Source of the DNA: CBDFKQ01 sp965248855
GTDB lineage: Bacteria; Bacteroidota; Bacteroidia; Cytophagales; 172606-1
NCBI GenBank assembly: GCA_965248855.1
Contig: CBDFKQ010000025.1
Span: forward strand, 1 to 64,000
DNA: 64,000 nt
Reading direction: 5' to 3'
Shown: positions 28,997 to 39,896 of the stretch, one piece after another
Layout of the letters: the number at the start of each line of letters is the position of its first letter
Numbering within the stretch: position 1 is the first letter of the stretch
The notes under the pieces: model-generated
What the model saw: only the letters and a program-made list of their open reading frames with translations
Databases searched by the model: none
What the model was told of the DNA's origin: nothing
Program-made: the position numbers and the translations under genes

Positions 28997-31900
28997 ATGA
29001 AAAAATTTTTAAAAGGCCTTCTTTTAACCATCATTTTTTTTATACAATTTTTAAGCCTTTTAGCTCAGACGTGTACAAGTCTGGTTTCACCCATTACTGC
29101 TTCCAAATTTACTCCCATCCCATGCGCAGATTTAAAAGCCAAAGTGGATGCTTTTGTAGCTCAGGGTGGATTGGTACAGGACAAGGCAGCCTTAACAGTA
29201 GCACTAAATACAGCTTTTAATAAAAATTTTCCCCAATCTCAATATGAAGTGGCATTTAAAGATTGCCAAATTTTTAACGATTACTTAGCCCTTAATGGAA
29301 GTAGTTATGTGGATTTTGGTAAACGGGAGTATGCCTTAAATGATTTTACAGCGGAAGCATGGATTTATACGCCTTCAACTGTAAAAGGTGAGTATACTCA
29401 AACTATTTTATCAAATATATATTATGATTATAATAATGGGACATATAAAGGCATGTTTTTTGGTATTGATGAAAATAAATTGACCCTCATCCTTTCAAAT
29501 GGGTTTCCGACTGAATATGTGCTAATATCAAGTACCAATAATTTAACATTGGATACTTGGCATCATATTGTTGCCCAAAGAATCGGGAATACTTTCTCTA
29601 ATTTTAAACTATATATAGACGGGCAAGAAGTAACTTTTTCGTCGCTTGATAATAATATTGGATTGGTTACAAACGGCGATATCAACAATAGAGTAGAGCC
29701 TATGAAGATTGGTGCTTTAAATACTTCTGATGGAGTTGAATATTATTTAACAGGCAATACCAAACAAGTTCGTTTATACAACCGTATTTTAACTTCTGAT
29801 GAAATCCTTTCAAGTTATCAAGGAGGTGGATATACTTCTCCAACCAATCGGACAAATCTAGTATTATGGGCACCCCTTGATGACCAGTCTGGTCCTTCTG
29901 TACAAGATTATTCAGATTATAAAACTGTTGGAACTTTTAATTATCAGGGCACAGGATCTACCTGGCACCGAGATATAAATACAACTAATTGCACAACCTG
30001 TATAGCAGGCTTACCACTTTTAACAAACCCAAGTTCTTCTAGCAATCCAACTCAAGCCCTTGCAGGGGAATCTTATATTTATAATATAGATCCTGTAGCC
30101 AATGCAACTACTTATAACTGGCAAGTGGATATCCCCGGGGCAAGAATTACTTCAGGTCAGAATACCAACCAAATAACCGTTTTCTATGCTTCTGATCCCA
30201 ATGGGAGTATATCTATAGATGTAACCAATACCTGTTCTTTAATAACCTCTCAAACTGTAGCAGTAATTACAGGGGGTGGGGCCCTTACACCAGTAGGAAT
30301 TATACCTAATGATGCTACCGGTAATAGTTATAATTATATAACTGAAAACACCATCCTCGTACCCATTACAGATCCTACCCAATTAGGTTCCCTGGATATC
30401 ACTCAGATGAGCCAAAAGACTATTTACCTTGACGGACTGGGGAGACCAATACAAAACGTAATAACAAAAGGAAGCCCTAATAAGCAAGACATGGTTTTAC
30501 CTATAGAATATGATGCTTTTGGTAGACGGTCAAAACAATATCTGCCATATGTTTCAAATGAAACAAACGGCGTCTATAAGCCTAACGCCCTGGGTAATAC
30601 CGGCATGCAAGCCTCTTTTTATAGCAGTACTCCGGATATTGCTAATGATGCTTTGCCTTATTCAGAAACTATTTTTGAAAATTCACCTTTTAACCGCATA
30701 ACCGAACAAGGTGCACCCGGGGATAGTTGGAAAGTAATTAAAGATAATGTTGGAAATTCAAAACAAACCGGCAATACGCAACAAAAAAATGAATATATAA
30801 ATAATGCAGGTCAGATAAGATTGTGGAGATTTGATTTTGTAAATCAATTGGCTTATAGCAATCCTGTAAATGATTTTTATGGCGCTGGTCTGTTGTGGGT
30901 TACGGAGATTAAAGATGAAAATGGCTTTTTATTTAGGAGTTATAAAGATAAAAACGGCAGGCTTATTTGTAAGAAGGCGCAGATTGTGAAACTAAGTGAA
31001 TTGGCTGATGATTGGACAGAAACTCATTATATCTATGATGATTTTGGCAATACTATTTTTGTTTTACCTCCTGAATCAGTAAAAAATTTATCTACTTCTT
31101 TGGTATATGATAACTTAAATTATACCATTAAATATTATGAAAAACCATTATCATCTGCTCGGTACGAACAAGAGTTTTTTACCTTTAATAACTTCATTTA
31201 TAGTATTTTCACTTATAAATATGACGAAAGGCATAGGCTAATAGAAAATCAGGTACCGAATTCAGGCACAACTTTCTTTGTTTATGATGTTGAAAACCAC
31301 TTGGTACTTTCTCAGGACGAAAAGCAAAGGGTAAATAAACAATGGACATTTATAAAGTATGATATTTTTTCAAGGCCTATAATACATGGCCTTTATAACC
31401 TTGATAAAAGTTCAAGAAGTGATATACAAGTTATTATAAACGCCCAAACCGGCCCTCTTTTTGAAACAAGGCAGGCAAATACCTCGTTTGGATATTCCAC
31501 CAATGTTTTCCCTACTACTAATATTATACCTCATATCATTAATTATTATGATGATTATGATTTTAATCTGGATGGTATTGATGATGTAACTTACCAGAAT
31601 ATAAATTCCACCGGGACGGCACCCGGATTTTTAACCAGTAATTCCAGGGCGGAGGATGAATTAACAGGAACCAAAACACTGGTTCTGGATGGTAATGATA
31701 ATAAGTATTTAATAAATGCAAATTTTAACGATGAATTTGGAAGGACAATCCAGATACAATCTGACAATATTTTAGGTGGTCGGGAATTAAATACAATACG
31801 TTACGATTTTACCGGTAAGCCCTTAGAAAGCAGGTTAATGCATAATCAGAAATCTTTGGTTGCAGATAGAACCATAATCAGCAGCACAAGTTATGATCAT

Positions 31901-34567
31901 GCCGGAAGGGTGATCGCTAATCTCATGCAGGTTAATGGTGAAAATATAGAAACCATCGGTACGTATAAGTACAACACAATTGGCCAGCTGCAATACAAAC
32001 AGGTAGGCAACGATTTACAAAAAATTGATTTTAAATATAATATTAGGGGTTGGCTTACTCAAATTAATGATATAAACCAATCCCCATCAGTTGAAAATGA
32101 TCTTTTTTCGATGCAGATGCAATATGATAAAAATGGTTTGTTCTCTCAGTATAATGGGAACATCAGTTCCATTGCTACACTTAATTCATCAGGTGTTGGG
32201 AATGATGCTAAAAGCAGGCTTCACCAATATAATTATGATGGGCTAAACAGGCTTATAAGCACCACTTACCAAGGGCCAAACGGATCAAATGAAAGTTTTT
32301 CTATGCCTAATATAAGTTATGATAAAAATGGCAATATAACCTCTTTACAGCGGAACAATTTAATTGGCATTGACAGTGATGGTGTTAAACAGTTTGGGCT
32401 TGTTGATAATTTAATTTACAGTTATAATGATGCTAATAATAGTAGTAATTTGCCAAGCGGAAATCAGGTATTATCGGTAACAGATAATTCAGTATATGTT
32501 AAACCGACCGATGCCCTGGCGGATGATTTTTCGATTACCGGCAACTCTACGGCTTCAAACCAATATAATTATGATGTAAATGGAAACTTACAGGTTGACC
32601 GTAATAAAGATATAAGCAGTATAAAGTATAACTTCTTAAACCTGCCGGAAATGATCATTTGGTTAAATGGGAATTACATCCAAAATATTTATAGTGCGTC
32701 GGGTGAAAAACTTATCAGCAAGGTTGTTACGCAAAACGTTATAACTAAGCAAAACACTTACGTGGGAGGCCTGGTTTATGAATCTGATAATGGCCTCCCG
32801 GGTAAGCTACAGTTTATCCCCAGTGCAGAAGGCAGGGTTCTTACCCCTGAAGTTACAGGTAAAAACGGGCACATTTTTGAATATTATTATAAAGATCAGG
32901 TCGGTAACTTAAGGGTGGCTTTTAGAAAAGGTGACCAAGTTACTTACAACGCCACCATGGAAGATGTGAACCTTGAAACCGAAACAGCTCAATGGAATAT
33001 TAATTATTTACAAACACGCAATAATGAACAGGCCTGTACCGGCACTTATTCGGCAAAGGTAGATAACAATAACCCTATAGGCCCATGGATGACACAAAAG
33101 ATTGGTAAAGGCGATGTACTTACTTTTACTGCCAGGCCACTTTATTTTACTCAACCAAGCGCATTCAGGGCTAAATTAGGAAATACCATTATCCAAACCT
33201 TAGCTACAGGCTTGCTCACTTCTGTAGCGGGTGGCACACCGCCTGATAAAAACGGTGTGCCTTATTCTGCTTTGAGTACCGGACTGCAAATACCAATAAA
33301 TAATGTTTTAAACAGTTTTACATTTAATAACAACCAAATTAAGGCCTATATTATGTACATTGTTTTTGATAAGGACATGCATTATATAAGCAGCAATAAA
33401 CAAGTGGTTGATAATGCAAGCCTGGGTAATTGTTCTTCAACCCTCCAGCTTTCCTATCAGGCTATTGATGATGGTTATGTGCAGGTAATGGTAGTGAACG
33501 AATCGGATACACCCGTATGGTTTGATGATATTTCTTTAAAAATTCAACAATCTTTAGTTACCCAAGAAAACCATTACGATGCCTTTGGATTGTCCTTGAG
33601 TGGGATTGAGAAGGTTGGTGCACTTAAAAATAATTATAAATTTAATGACATGACTGAGAGGATTGAAGATTTTAACCTTCATCTTGATCAGACAGACTTT
33701 AGAATGTACGATCCTCAACTCGGAAGATTCCATGGAATAGATGCCTTGGCAGAAAATTGTGAGGACTGTTCGCCTTATTCTTATGGTTTTAATAATCCAA
33801 TTCTGTATTTTGATTCTGATGGATTATTGCCAACTATTAAGTTACCAAAAGTTGTGGGAGGTTTTGCAAAAAGTAGTAGTTTTGGAAACAGAATACTTTA
33901 TGGTAAACCTGATTGGCATCCTGGTACGGATTTTCTAGCACCTATTGGTACTCCAATTCTTGCATTTGCACGTGGTAAGGTTGTAGAAATTCGCACAACA
34001 GACGAAAGTGGTGGATATGGAAATCTCATCATAATACAGCATAAAGATGGCTATTTCACATTTTATGCTCACCTAAATTCTATAAATGTTAAAGTTGGTG
34101 ATCCTATAACAAATGGAAAAAAAATTGGCGAATCAGGTGCTACTGGTAACAAAAGCACTGGTCCACATGCCCATATAGAAGTGGTTAAAACTCCGGATAA
34201 TAAACTATCTCAAGCCTGGAACAATGCTTATAAGGTTGATGCAGAAAAATTTGGAGATTTAGATGTATATCTTTATGGGAATGGTAAGAAGGATGTGATT
34301 AAAAGTGATAGAATTGATTTCACCGATCCTAATAATGAGTTTTTTAGAAAAGGGGATAATATGGTGCAACAAATAGATAATCTTTTAAAATTTGTTATTG
34401 ATCAACGTAAAAACGAGCAACAGCAACAAATACAAGAACAAATTCAGGGAGAACAACAACAACAACATCAACAACAGCAACAAGAAAGGTTACAAGAACA
34501 ACAAGATAGGCTAAGAGATCAGCCTACGGGACCTGTAAGAGAACCACCTAGTAGTAGAGAACCGTAA
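28997..34567 (+). CDS. Giant Rhs/YD-repeat protein with LamG, PKD-like and C-terminal M23 metallopeptidase domains
   Basis: 1856 residues. Signal peptide (ends about residue 23), LamG-type lectin fold (about 90-260), PKD-like fold (about 345-425), a DUF6443-type Rhs start (about 445-560), Rhs/YD repeats (about 560-1500), and the Rhs core motif DPQLGRFHGIDALAE near residue 1570 that marks where the variable tip begins. The tip is an M23 domain with HxxxD as HPGTDF near 1639 and HxH as GPHAHIE near 1721, so the zinc site is intact. A Gln-rich tail (about 1808-1845) ends the protein. By analogy with Rhs toxins the shell would enclose a peptidoglycan-cutting tip. The role as toxin is inferred. 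Confidence 0.88.
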   Translation: MKKFLKGLLLTIIFFIQFLSLLAQTCTSLVSPITASKFTPIPCADLKAKVDAFVAQGGLVQDKAALTVALNTAFNKNFPQSQYEVAFKDCQIFNDYLALNGSSYVDFGKREYALNDFTAEAWIYTPSTVKGEYTQTILSNIYYDYNNGTYKGMFFGIDENKLTLILSNGFPTEYVLISSTNNLTLDTWHHIVAQRIGNTFSNFKLYIDGQEVTFSSLDNNIGLVTNGDINNRVEPMKIGALNTSDGVEYYLTGNTKQVRLYNRILTSDEILSSYQGGGYTSPTNRTNLVLWAPLDDQSGPSVQDYSDYKTVGTFNYQGTGSTWHRDINTTNCTTCIAGLPLLTNPSSSSNPTQALAGESYIYNIDPVANATTYNWQVDIPGARITSGQNTNQITVFYASDPNGSISIDVTNTCSLITSQTVAVITGGGALTPVGIIPNDATGNSYNYITENTILVPITDPTQLGSLDITQMSQKTIYLDGLGRPIQNVITKGSPNKQDMVLPIEYDAFGRRSKQYLPYVSNETNGVYKPNALGNTGMQASFYSSTPDIANDALPYSETIFENSPFNRITEQGAPGDSWKVIKDNVGNSKQTGNTQQKNEYINNAGQIRLWRFDFVNQLAYSNPVNDFYGAGLLWVTEIKDENGFLFRSYKDKNGRLICKKAQIVKLSELADDWTETHYIYDDFGNTIFVLPPESVKNLSTSLVYDNLNYTIKYYEKPLSSARYEQEFFTFNNFIYSIFTYKYDERHRLIENQVPNSGTTFFVYDVENHLVLSQDEKQRVNKQWTFIKYDIFSRPIIHGLYNLDKSSRSDIQVIINAQTGPLFETRQANTSFGYSTNVFPTTNIIPHIINYYDDYDFNLDGIDDVTYQNINSTGTAPGFLTSNSRAEDELTGTKTLVLDGNDNKYLINANFNDEFGRTIQIQSDNILGGRELNTIRYDFTGKPLESRLMHNQKSLVADRTIISSTSYDHAGRVIANLMQVNGENIETIGTYKYNTIGQLQYKQVGNDLQKIDFKYNIRGWLTQINDINQSPSVENDLFSMQMQYDKNGLFSQYNGNISSIATLNSSGVGNDAKSRLHQYNYDGLNRLISTTYQGPNGSNESFSMPNISYDKNGNITSLQRNNLIGIDSDGVKQFGLVDNLIYSYNDANNSSNLPSGNQVLSVTDNSVYVKPTDALADDFSITGNSTASNQYNYDVNGNLQVDRNKDISSIKYNFLNLPEMIIWLNGNYIQNIYSASGEKLISKVVTQNVITKQNTYVGGLVYESDNGLPGKLQFIPSAEGRVLTPEVTGKNGHIFEYYYKDQVGNLRVAFRKGDQVTYNATMEDVNLETETAQWNINYLQTRNNEQACTGTYSAKVDNNNPIGPWMTQKIGKGDVLTFTARPLYFTQPSAFRAKLGNTIIQTLATGLLTSVAGGTPPDKNGVPYSALSTGLQIPINNVLNSFTFNNNQIKAYIMYIVFDKDMHYISSNKQVVDNASLGNCSSTLQLSYQAIDDGYVQVMVVNESDTPVWFDDISLKIQQSLVTQENHYDAFGLSLSGIEKVGALKNNYKFNDMTERIEDFNLHLDQTDFRMYDPQLGRFHGIDALAENCEDCSPYSYGFNNPILYFDSDGLLPTIKLPKVVGGFAKSSSFGNRILYGKPDWHPGTDFLAPIGTPILAFARGKVVEIRTTDESGGYGNLIIIQHKDGYFTFYAHLNSINVKVGDPITNGKKIGESGATGNKSTGPHAHIEVVKTPDNKLSQAWNNAYKVDAEKFGDLDVYLYGNGKKDVIKSDRIDFTDPNNEFFRKGDNMVQQIDNLLKFVIDQRKNEQQQQIQEQIQGEQQQQHQQQQQERLQEQQDRLRDQPTGPVREPPSSREP

Positions 34568-34606
34568 AAAATAACATAAAATTTATTAAAAGTAATTTAA
34601 ATTATA

Positions 34607-35029
34607 ATGAGTAAAAATATGACTAGAATATATAGTTTTTTTTTAATGATTTTATTTTTTTCTGCTTGTAACCAAGAAAAAAAAAACGTGGGTATAGAAC
34701 CATTTGAAACTTTTGAACGGAAATTTCATACTGATTCTGTGTTTCAAATTTCAAGGATAATTTTTCCAATACCAAATAAAGGTGGTTTAATTACTGGACC
34801 TTATCCAACAAAAGATTCAATGTGGACAAAAGAAACATGGGTAATATTGGGTGATTGGCGAACATCGGAAAAAGATACAAGTTTCTTTCGAAATCTTAAA
34901 AAAGAGAATAATTTAATTATTGAGGAAATTGGTTACAGATATACTGATATATTTGCAATTTGTAAGTACAAATTATATAAAAAGAAATGGTATCTTATAT
35001 ACTTTGCTCCAAGTTTTGCCAAACCATAA
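34607..35029 (+). CDS. Small lipoprotein next to the Rhs-M23 gene, possible immunity protein
   Basis: 140 residues with a lipoprotein signal (MTRIYSFFLMILFFSAC; the second ATG at 34619 is the better start). The mature part is rich in aromatic and charged residues with no family I recognise. It begins 39 bases after the Rhs-M23 stop, so it is likely cotranscribed. A peptidoglycan-cutting tip would act in the periplasm, and a lipid-anchored periplasmic partner is where immunity would be needed. That role is inference from position only. Confidence 0.5.
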   Translation: MSKNMTRIYSFFLMILFFSACNQEKKNVGIEPFETFERKFHTDSVFQISRIIFPIPNKGGLITGPYPTKDSMWTKETWVILGDWRTSEKDTSFFRNLKKENNLIIEEIGYRYTDIFAICKYKLYKKKWYLIYFAPSFAKP

Positions 35030-35450
35030 CAATATATTTGACAAAAATAGATATCAATTTTATAATTATAGTTGTTATTTCACTAAAAATTAATAATTAT
35101 AAACCAATCTTATTCTAATTATGCCTAAATAAAAATCAAGACTATGTACTGTGAATTATTTAAAGAATTAAGGTATTAATTAAATTATGCCCCATGTTCA
35201 TTAGTAAGTTATTCTTCACGAAGATAATAGTAATAAAAAGGCATGAAGCCCTGAATTTAAGCGTATTTTATCAACTTTTAAAATAAAACTGATAATCCTA
35301 TCAATGGAGGAATTTAAAAATATTTTAATATTTGAATTTATTAAAATGAAAATGATATTGATTCAACTTATATCAATACAACATTATTCATAAATTAATA
35401 GATGCCCAATTTAAAATGACAACCTTAACCAACAATCTATTTTTAATAAA
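35030..35450. other. AT-rich intergenic region
   Basis: About 420 bases between the small lipoprotein and the next Rhs-like gene. No ORF, clear terminator or repeat was found. It probably holds the promoter of the following gene. Confidence 0.4.
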
Positions 35451-38400
35451 ATGAGACCAAAGTTTAGAAACAAAATCCCAAACCACCTTTTAAAAAATGG
35501 TTTAATAGTCTTTCTTTTATGCCTTCATGCTTTACCAGTCTTCTGTCAATTCCCAGAAGCACCCAAAAGTTTGCTTAGCCCCAACTCAAATGGTATAAGT
35601 GCGCCTGTTTCGATGTATGCCGGCTTACCCCAAATTACTGTACCTATTTATACACTAAACGAAGGGCCTATAAAAGTTCCTATTTACTTAAGCTATAATG
35701 CAGGAGGTGTAAAAACCGAAATGCACCCGGGTTGGACAGGCTTAAATTGGTCATTAGTAAGTGGTGGCGCAATAACTAGGAAAATAAGAGATTTTAATGA
35801 TGATTGGTTTCTAGTTGAAAATTATCCTAATACGGTGGGATTATATAATAATAATATTGACTTAAATGGATTCAACAATAACCCCCTCACAGATAAGGAC
35901 CTAAGCCATGATACAGAGACAGATGAATATAGTTTTAATTTTTTAGGGATCAGTGGGAAATTTTATTTAGATTATGATTTTGGTAATCATCCATGGAGGG
36001 TCCAATCTACTTCGAATGTTAAAGTTGAACTTTTTTATAGTGCTACGGATGGAGAATTTTTATATATTCCTTTCAATCCTCCAACTTCAAGTTCTTTTCA
36101 TTTCAAGTATGGTAGTTACGGTTATGGTGGTTCTTTTACTGGCTTTGTAATCACAACAGAGGATGGGACGAAATATACATTTGGTGGGGTAACTGATGCT
36201 ATTGAATACTCAATCCCATTTTTTAATCAGAATAACTCTATAATAACTGCGGATACCTGGTATTTAACGAAAATACAAACAGTCTATGGAAAAGAAGTTA
36301 ATTTGAGTTATTCAAGAGGGAACCTGATTAACCAACTTTATACCTCCATGACTTACTTTTCAAAAGAAGGGGATACCCCTCCTGCCACAGTTGTTCCAGA
36401 GTATGGCGCTTATCAGGGGCAATTAATCTTCCCAGTGTATTTAAATAGCATTACCGGTAGTTACGAAAGTGTAAATTTTAACAGGTCCTCAACTACAGAA
36501 ATGACTTTTAACCAAAGCTTATACGACCCTTATTATAAGTATTGGAAAAGCCATAACGACAAAATGGGCAAGCAATTTTTACCATTTTTAAACACTGGCA
36601 ATGTAGATGGTTATCCAGATAACCTTAATAAGCTGGTCTGGCATAAACTAGATAATATCACCGTTCAAGACATAAGAAATGTAAATAAACTGTCCTTTGA
36701 TTTAAATTATAATAACAATGCCGATGAACGGTTGATGTTACTATCATTAACTAAGAAGGACAAGAACGGGATTGCTATACCCCCATATCAGTTTCAATAC
36801 TTCCCTTATAACCAACCATCAGATGGGGTTGATGATACAAAGCTACTGCCTAATTATTTAATGAGGAATATAGACCATTGGGGGTTTAATAATAAATATG
36901 ATTTCCATGACTATGAAATCAATTACGCAGGAGATTCTTATGACTTTACCCGTGCCACCCACAGCGAGTATTTATATGCAGGCACATTGCAAAAAATAAT
37001 ATCCCCCACAGGAGGTACAACTGAATATTTTTATGAACCTCACTCATATGGAATGAGAGTACAAATAGATCCATGGAACCCTTTAAGTCCTTATCTGGGA
37101 TCTTCTAACCCGGATAATAGTAATATAGTAGGTGGCTTAAGGATAAAACAAATTCTTAATTATAATAGCCCTAATGATATAAATAAATTAAGTAAAGAAT
37201 ATTTATATGTTTCTGGGTATACACCTTCAGCTCCTATATCGTCCTTAACAAACAGTGGTATATTAAAATCAACACCTAAGTATCGTTATGACCAACTTGA
37301 TGGGGTCTGTAAGTTTACATATATAGGAATGCAAAGTATTCAACCTATGGGGGATTATATTAGTGGAAATCCTGTTGGATACAGTGAAGTGGTTGAAAAG
37401 GAACAAAATGGAGGTTATACTATTTACAAATTTACAAATATTGGAAATGATTTTGGAGATGGGAATAGTTTTTGGGATTTACCGGGAGAAACCACAGGTA
37501 ACTTTTACTCCTTTTTTCAACCCTTTACAGAAAGGGAATTTCTGAGAGGAAATCCTTATGAAATAACCATTTATAATAAGCTGGGGAACCCATTAAAAAA
37601 AGACCTTATATCATACAAGCCACTATCAGCTACCTATGTAGCAGCAAATAAAATTTCTTCTTTTAAAGATTTCTGCCCCTCTATTACATCGCTATGGAAT
37701 GCCATTTACAAGCATCCAACATACAAATTTTCTCCTATAAAAAAAGAAACCTACTTATATAATATTGATGATAAAACTAAATCTTTGTATAACTCCGTAA
37801 TATACACTTATAACAATAACTCAAAAGTTAATGATATTTTAACAATTGAAAGTAATGGGAACCAAGTGGGTAAACACATTAGCTATGCTTCTGATTTTCC
37901 CCAAACTCAAGATGCGCTTGGTGATAAATTAATTGTATATAATCTCCAAAAACGAAATATGGACCCACCACTGGAAACCTATTCATATAAAACTTTAAAT
38001 GGGATAAACTATGTAATAAATGCCAATTATACTTCCTTCAGGACAAATCCTATGAATTATGACCAAATCGTCCCATATCAATCATTTTCATTGGCAACCA
38101 ACTCACCTCTAAAAATAAACACTTCTGCATTCCAACCAACTGATCAATTTACCCCCTTGCGTTTTCTTAAAAATCAAGGTCAAGACCCCCATTATATCCC
38201 TACGAATACAATTCAGAGATTTGATAATTTTGGGAATGTAGTTGAAACATCAATTACTTCGGATGTGAACCATAAAGAGTTACACAAATATTATTTTTAT
38301 GATGCGAAGCAAACGCTGCCTATAGCGGAAATTAGTAATCAGGCTCTTCATTCCTTCCCAGAAAAAAAAACAATCCCTGTCTTTAAAGGACCAACACTTC

Positions 38401-39818
38401 CAGATGATCAACCTTTGGATTTAACCCGAGGGGATACCAATATAACAGAGATTTCACGTTTTTCTCTAGACCATGATCAAACCTTTACTTTCCAATATGA
38501 TGTAATGGACCTCTTTAGTTTAAACCCGGGTTCTGTTACAGTTTTTGGAATAGGCTATACGTTGAATATTTATGACTTGTATATGAATTTAAAGTGGTCA
38601 ACCAACATAACCCAATTTGCTAAAGCATCAGGTTTTCTTACAAGTTTTACTAACAGTGTAGACATTTCTTTACCTGCAGGTACTTACATTATTTCATCCT
38701 CCTCTACAACTACGTATTATGCAAATGATGATCCTGAACAGCTGGAATATTTTTATCTTTATAGTGTCCAAGCTCAACTTTTAACTACCTATTTTCAGGA
38801 CGATGTTTTCTATACAAGTTTTGAAGACGGTCAGGAAGGTGTTTCATTATTCCCGGTTTCAAAAACAGGGCTAAATAGCTGTGCAGGCGCATTTAACATT
38901 CCAAGTCATCAGGGCGTGTATAACCTATCTTATTGGAGTAAATTAGGTAATACTGATTGGACACTTATTAAACAAAAAGTTAATGGGGGAAGCTCCTTGA
39001 TAATCGGGTTGGATGGCCAATTAATAGATGAAGTAAGGCTCTATCCGGATGGGGTAAAAATGAGTACCGTAAATTATAATACAAATAATCAGACCACTTC
39101 CGAAACCAATTCTAATTACCAAACAACTAATTATGAATATGACGCCTTAGGCCGTATTTCTGTTGTGCTGGATCAAAATAAAAATATCCTTAAAATGTTT
39201 TGCTATAATTTTGCAGGGCAGCTCGAAGATTGCCAGGGGAAAATATTTTATAGTGATGCACAAAGTATAAATTTCACTCGTAATAACTGTACAGGCATTT
39301 ATACTGGCAATACAGTACCATTATCTTTACCAGACAAGGCCTATAAATCAACAATAAGCAAAGCGGATGCAAACCAACAGGCGCTTAATTATATCAATGC
39401 TAATGGGCAGTCTAATGCCAATTTACTCGGAATCTGTGGTATTTCTTATTCAAGCGTGGCAAAAAGCCAAAGTTACACACGTAATAATTGTATCTGTGGC
39501 TTAACCGGGGCTTCGGTAACCTATAATGTCCTTGCCGGAACTTATGTTTCTTTTGTTAGTCAAGCTGATGCAGATGCCAAGGCACAGACAGACATAAATA
39601 GCAATGGACAAGCTTATGCAAATGCTAATGGAAATTGCACAAATACATGTACACAACAAAATCAAAAAGTTATTAACTGTAATTGTGAAACAAATAATGG
39701 TCAGCCTATTCTTTTATTCCAAACCAATACCGGATCTAATTGTATCTTACATTACGGCTTTAGATTTTCAGATGGGTCATACACAGAGTTATATCCTAAT
39801 CCGGGAAGTTGCCAATAA
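35451..39818 (+). CDS. Rhs/SpvB-like exported protein with C-terminal DUF5977 repeats
   Basis: 1455 residues. Signal peptide (about 1-33, ends VFCQ). The N-terminal part LSYNAGGVKTEMHPGWTGLN is typical of Bacteroidota SpvB/TcdB-like Rhs shells. YD-like repeats run to NYEYDALGRISVVLD near residue 1230. The C-terminal 200 residues hold two DUF5977 repeats, each with TRNNC, then ADA-x-Q/A-A and IN-NGQ-AN motifs (about 1275-1325 and 1340-1400), and a Cys-rich end. There is no Rhs core motif and no toxin tip, so it differs from the first Rhs protein. It may be a secreted adhesin or a partner shell. Function unknown. Confidence 0.8.
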   Translation: MRPKFRNKIPNHLLKNGLIVFLLCLHALPVFCQFPEAPKSLLSPNSNGISAPVSMYAGLPQITVPIYTLNEGPIKVPIYLSYNAGGVKTEMHPGWTGLNWSLVSGGAITRKIRDFNDDWFLVENYPNTVGLYNNNIDLNGFNNNPLTDKDLSHDTETDEYSFNFLGISGKFYLDYDFGNHPWRVQSTSNVKVELFYSATDGEFLYIPFNPPTSSSFHFKYGSYGYGGSFTGFVITTEDGTKYTFGGVTDAIEYSIPFFNQNNSIITADTWYLTKIQTVYGKEVNLSYSRGNLINQLYTSMTYFSKEGDTPPATVVPEYGAYQGQLIFPVYLNSITGSYESVNFNRSSTTEMTFNQSLYDPYYKYWKSHNDKMGKQFLPFLNTGNVDGYPDNLNKLVWHKLDNITVQDIRNVNKLSFDLNYNNNADERLMLLSLTKKDKNGIAIPPYQFQYFPYNQPSDGVDDTKLLPNYLMRNIDHWGFNNKYDFHDYEINYAGDSYDFTRATHSEYLYAGTLQKIISPTGGTTEYFYEPHSYGMRVQIDPWNPLSPYLGSSNPDNSNIVGGLRIKQILNYNSPNDINKLSKEYLYVSGYTPSAPISSLTNSGILKSTPKYRYDQLDGVCKFTYIGMQSIQPMGDYISGNPVGYSEVVEKEQNGGYTIYKFTNIGNDFGDGNSFWDLPGETTGNFYSFFQPFTEREFLRGNPYEITIYNKLGNPLKKDLISYKPLSATYVAANKISSFKDFCPSITSLWNAIYKHPTYKFSPIKKETYLYNIDDKTKSLYNSVIYTYNNNSKVNDILTIESNGNQVGKHISYASDFPQTQDALGDKLIVYNLQKRNMDPPLETYSYKTLNGINYVINANYTSFRTNPMNYDQIVPYQSFSLATNSPLKINTSAFQPTDQFTPLRFLKNQGQDPHYIPTNTIQRFDNFGNVVETSITSDVNHKELHKYYFYDAKQTLPIAEISNQALHSFPEKKTIPVFKGPTLPDDQPLDLTRGDTNITEISRFSLDHDQTFTFQYDVMDLFSLNPGSVTVFGIGYTLNIYDLYMNLKWSTNITQFAKASGFLTSFTNSVDISLPAGTYIISSSSTTTYYANDDPEQLEYFYLYSVQAQLLTTYFQDDVFYTSFEDGQEGVSLFPVSKTGLNSCAGAFNIPSHQGVYNLSYWSKLGNTDWTLIKQKVNGGSSLIIGLDGQLIDEVRLYPDGVKMSTVNYNTNNQTTSETNSNYQTTNYEYDALGRISVVLDQNKNILKMFCYNFAGQLEDCQGKIFYSDAQSINFTRNNCTGIYTGNTVPLSLPDKAYKSTISKADANQQALNYINANGQSNANLLGICGISYSSVAKSQSYTRNNCICGLTGASVTYNVLAGTYVSFVSQADADAKAQTDINSNGQAYANANGNCTNTCTQQNQKVINCNCETNNGQPILLFQTNTGSNCILHYGFRFSDGSYTELYPNPGSCQ

Positions 39819-39828
39819 AATAAAAAAA

Positions 39829-39860
39829 TGCGTATATCTTTGAAATAAATGATATACGCA
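39829..39860 (+). terminator. Hairpin after the DUF5977 Rhs gene
   Basis: TGCGTATATC (39829-39838) pairs with GATATACGCA (39851-39860) around 12 bases, 11 bases after the stop codon. No long T run follows, so strength is uncertain. Confidence 0.55.
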
Positions 39861-39896
39861 AATATTAATAATCTTAATTAATCCTCAATAAAAATA

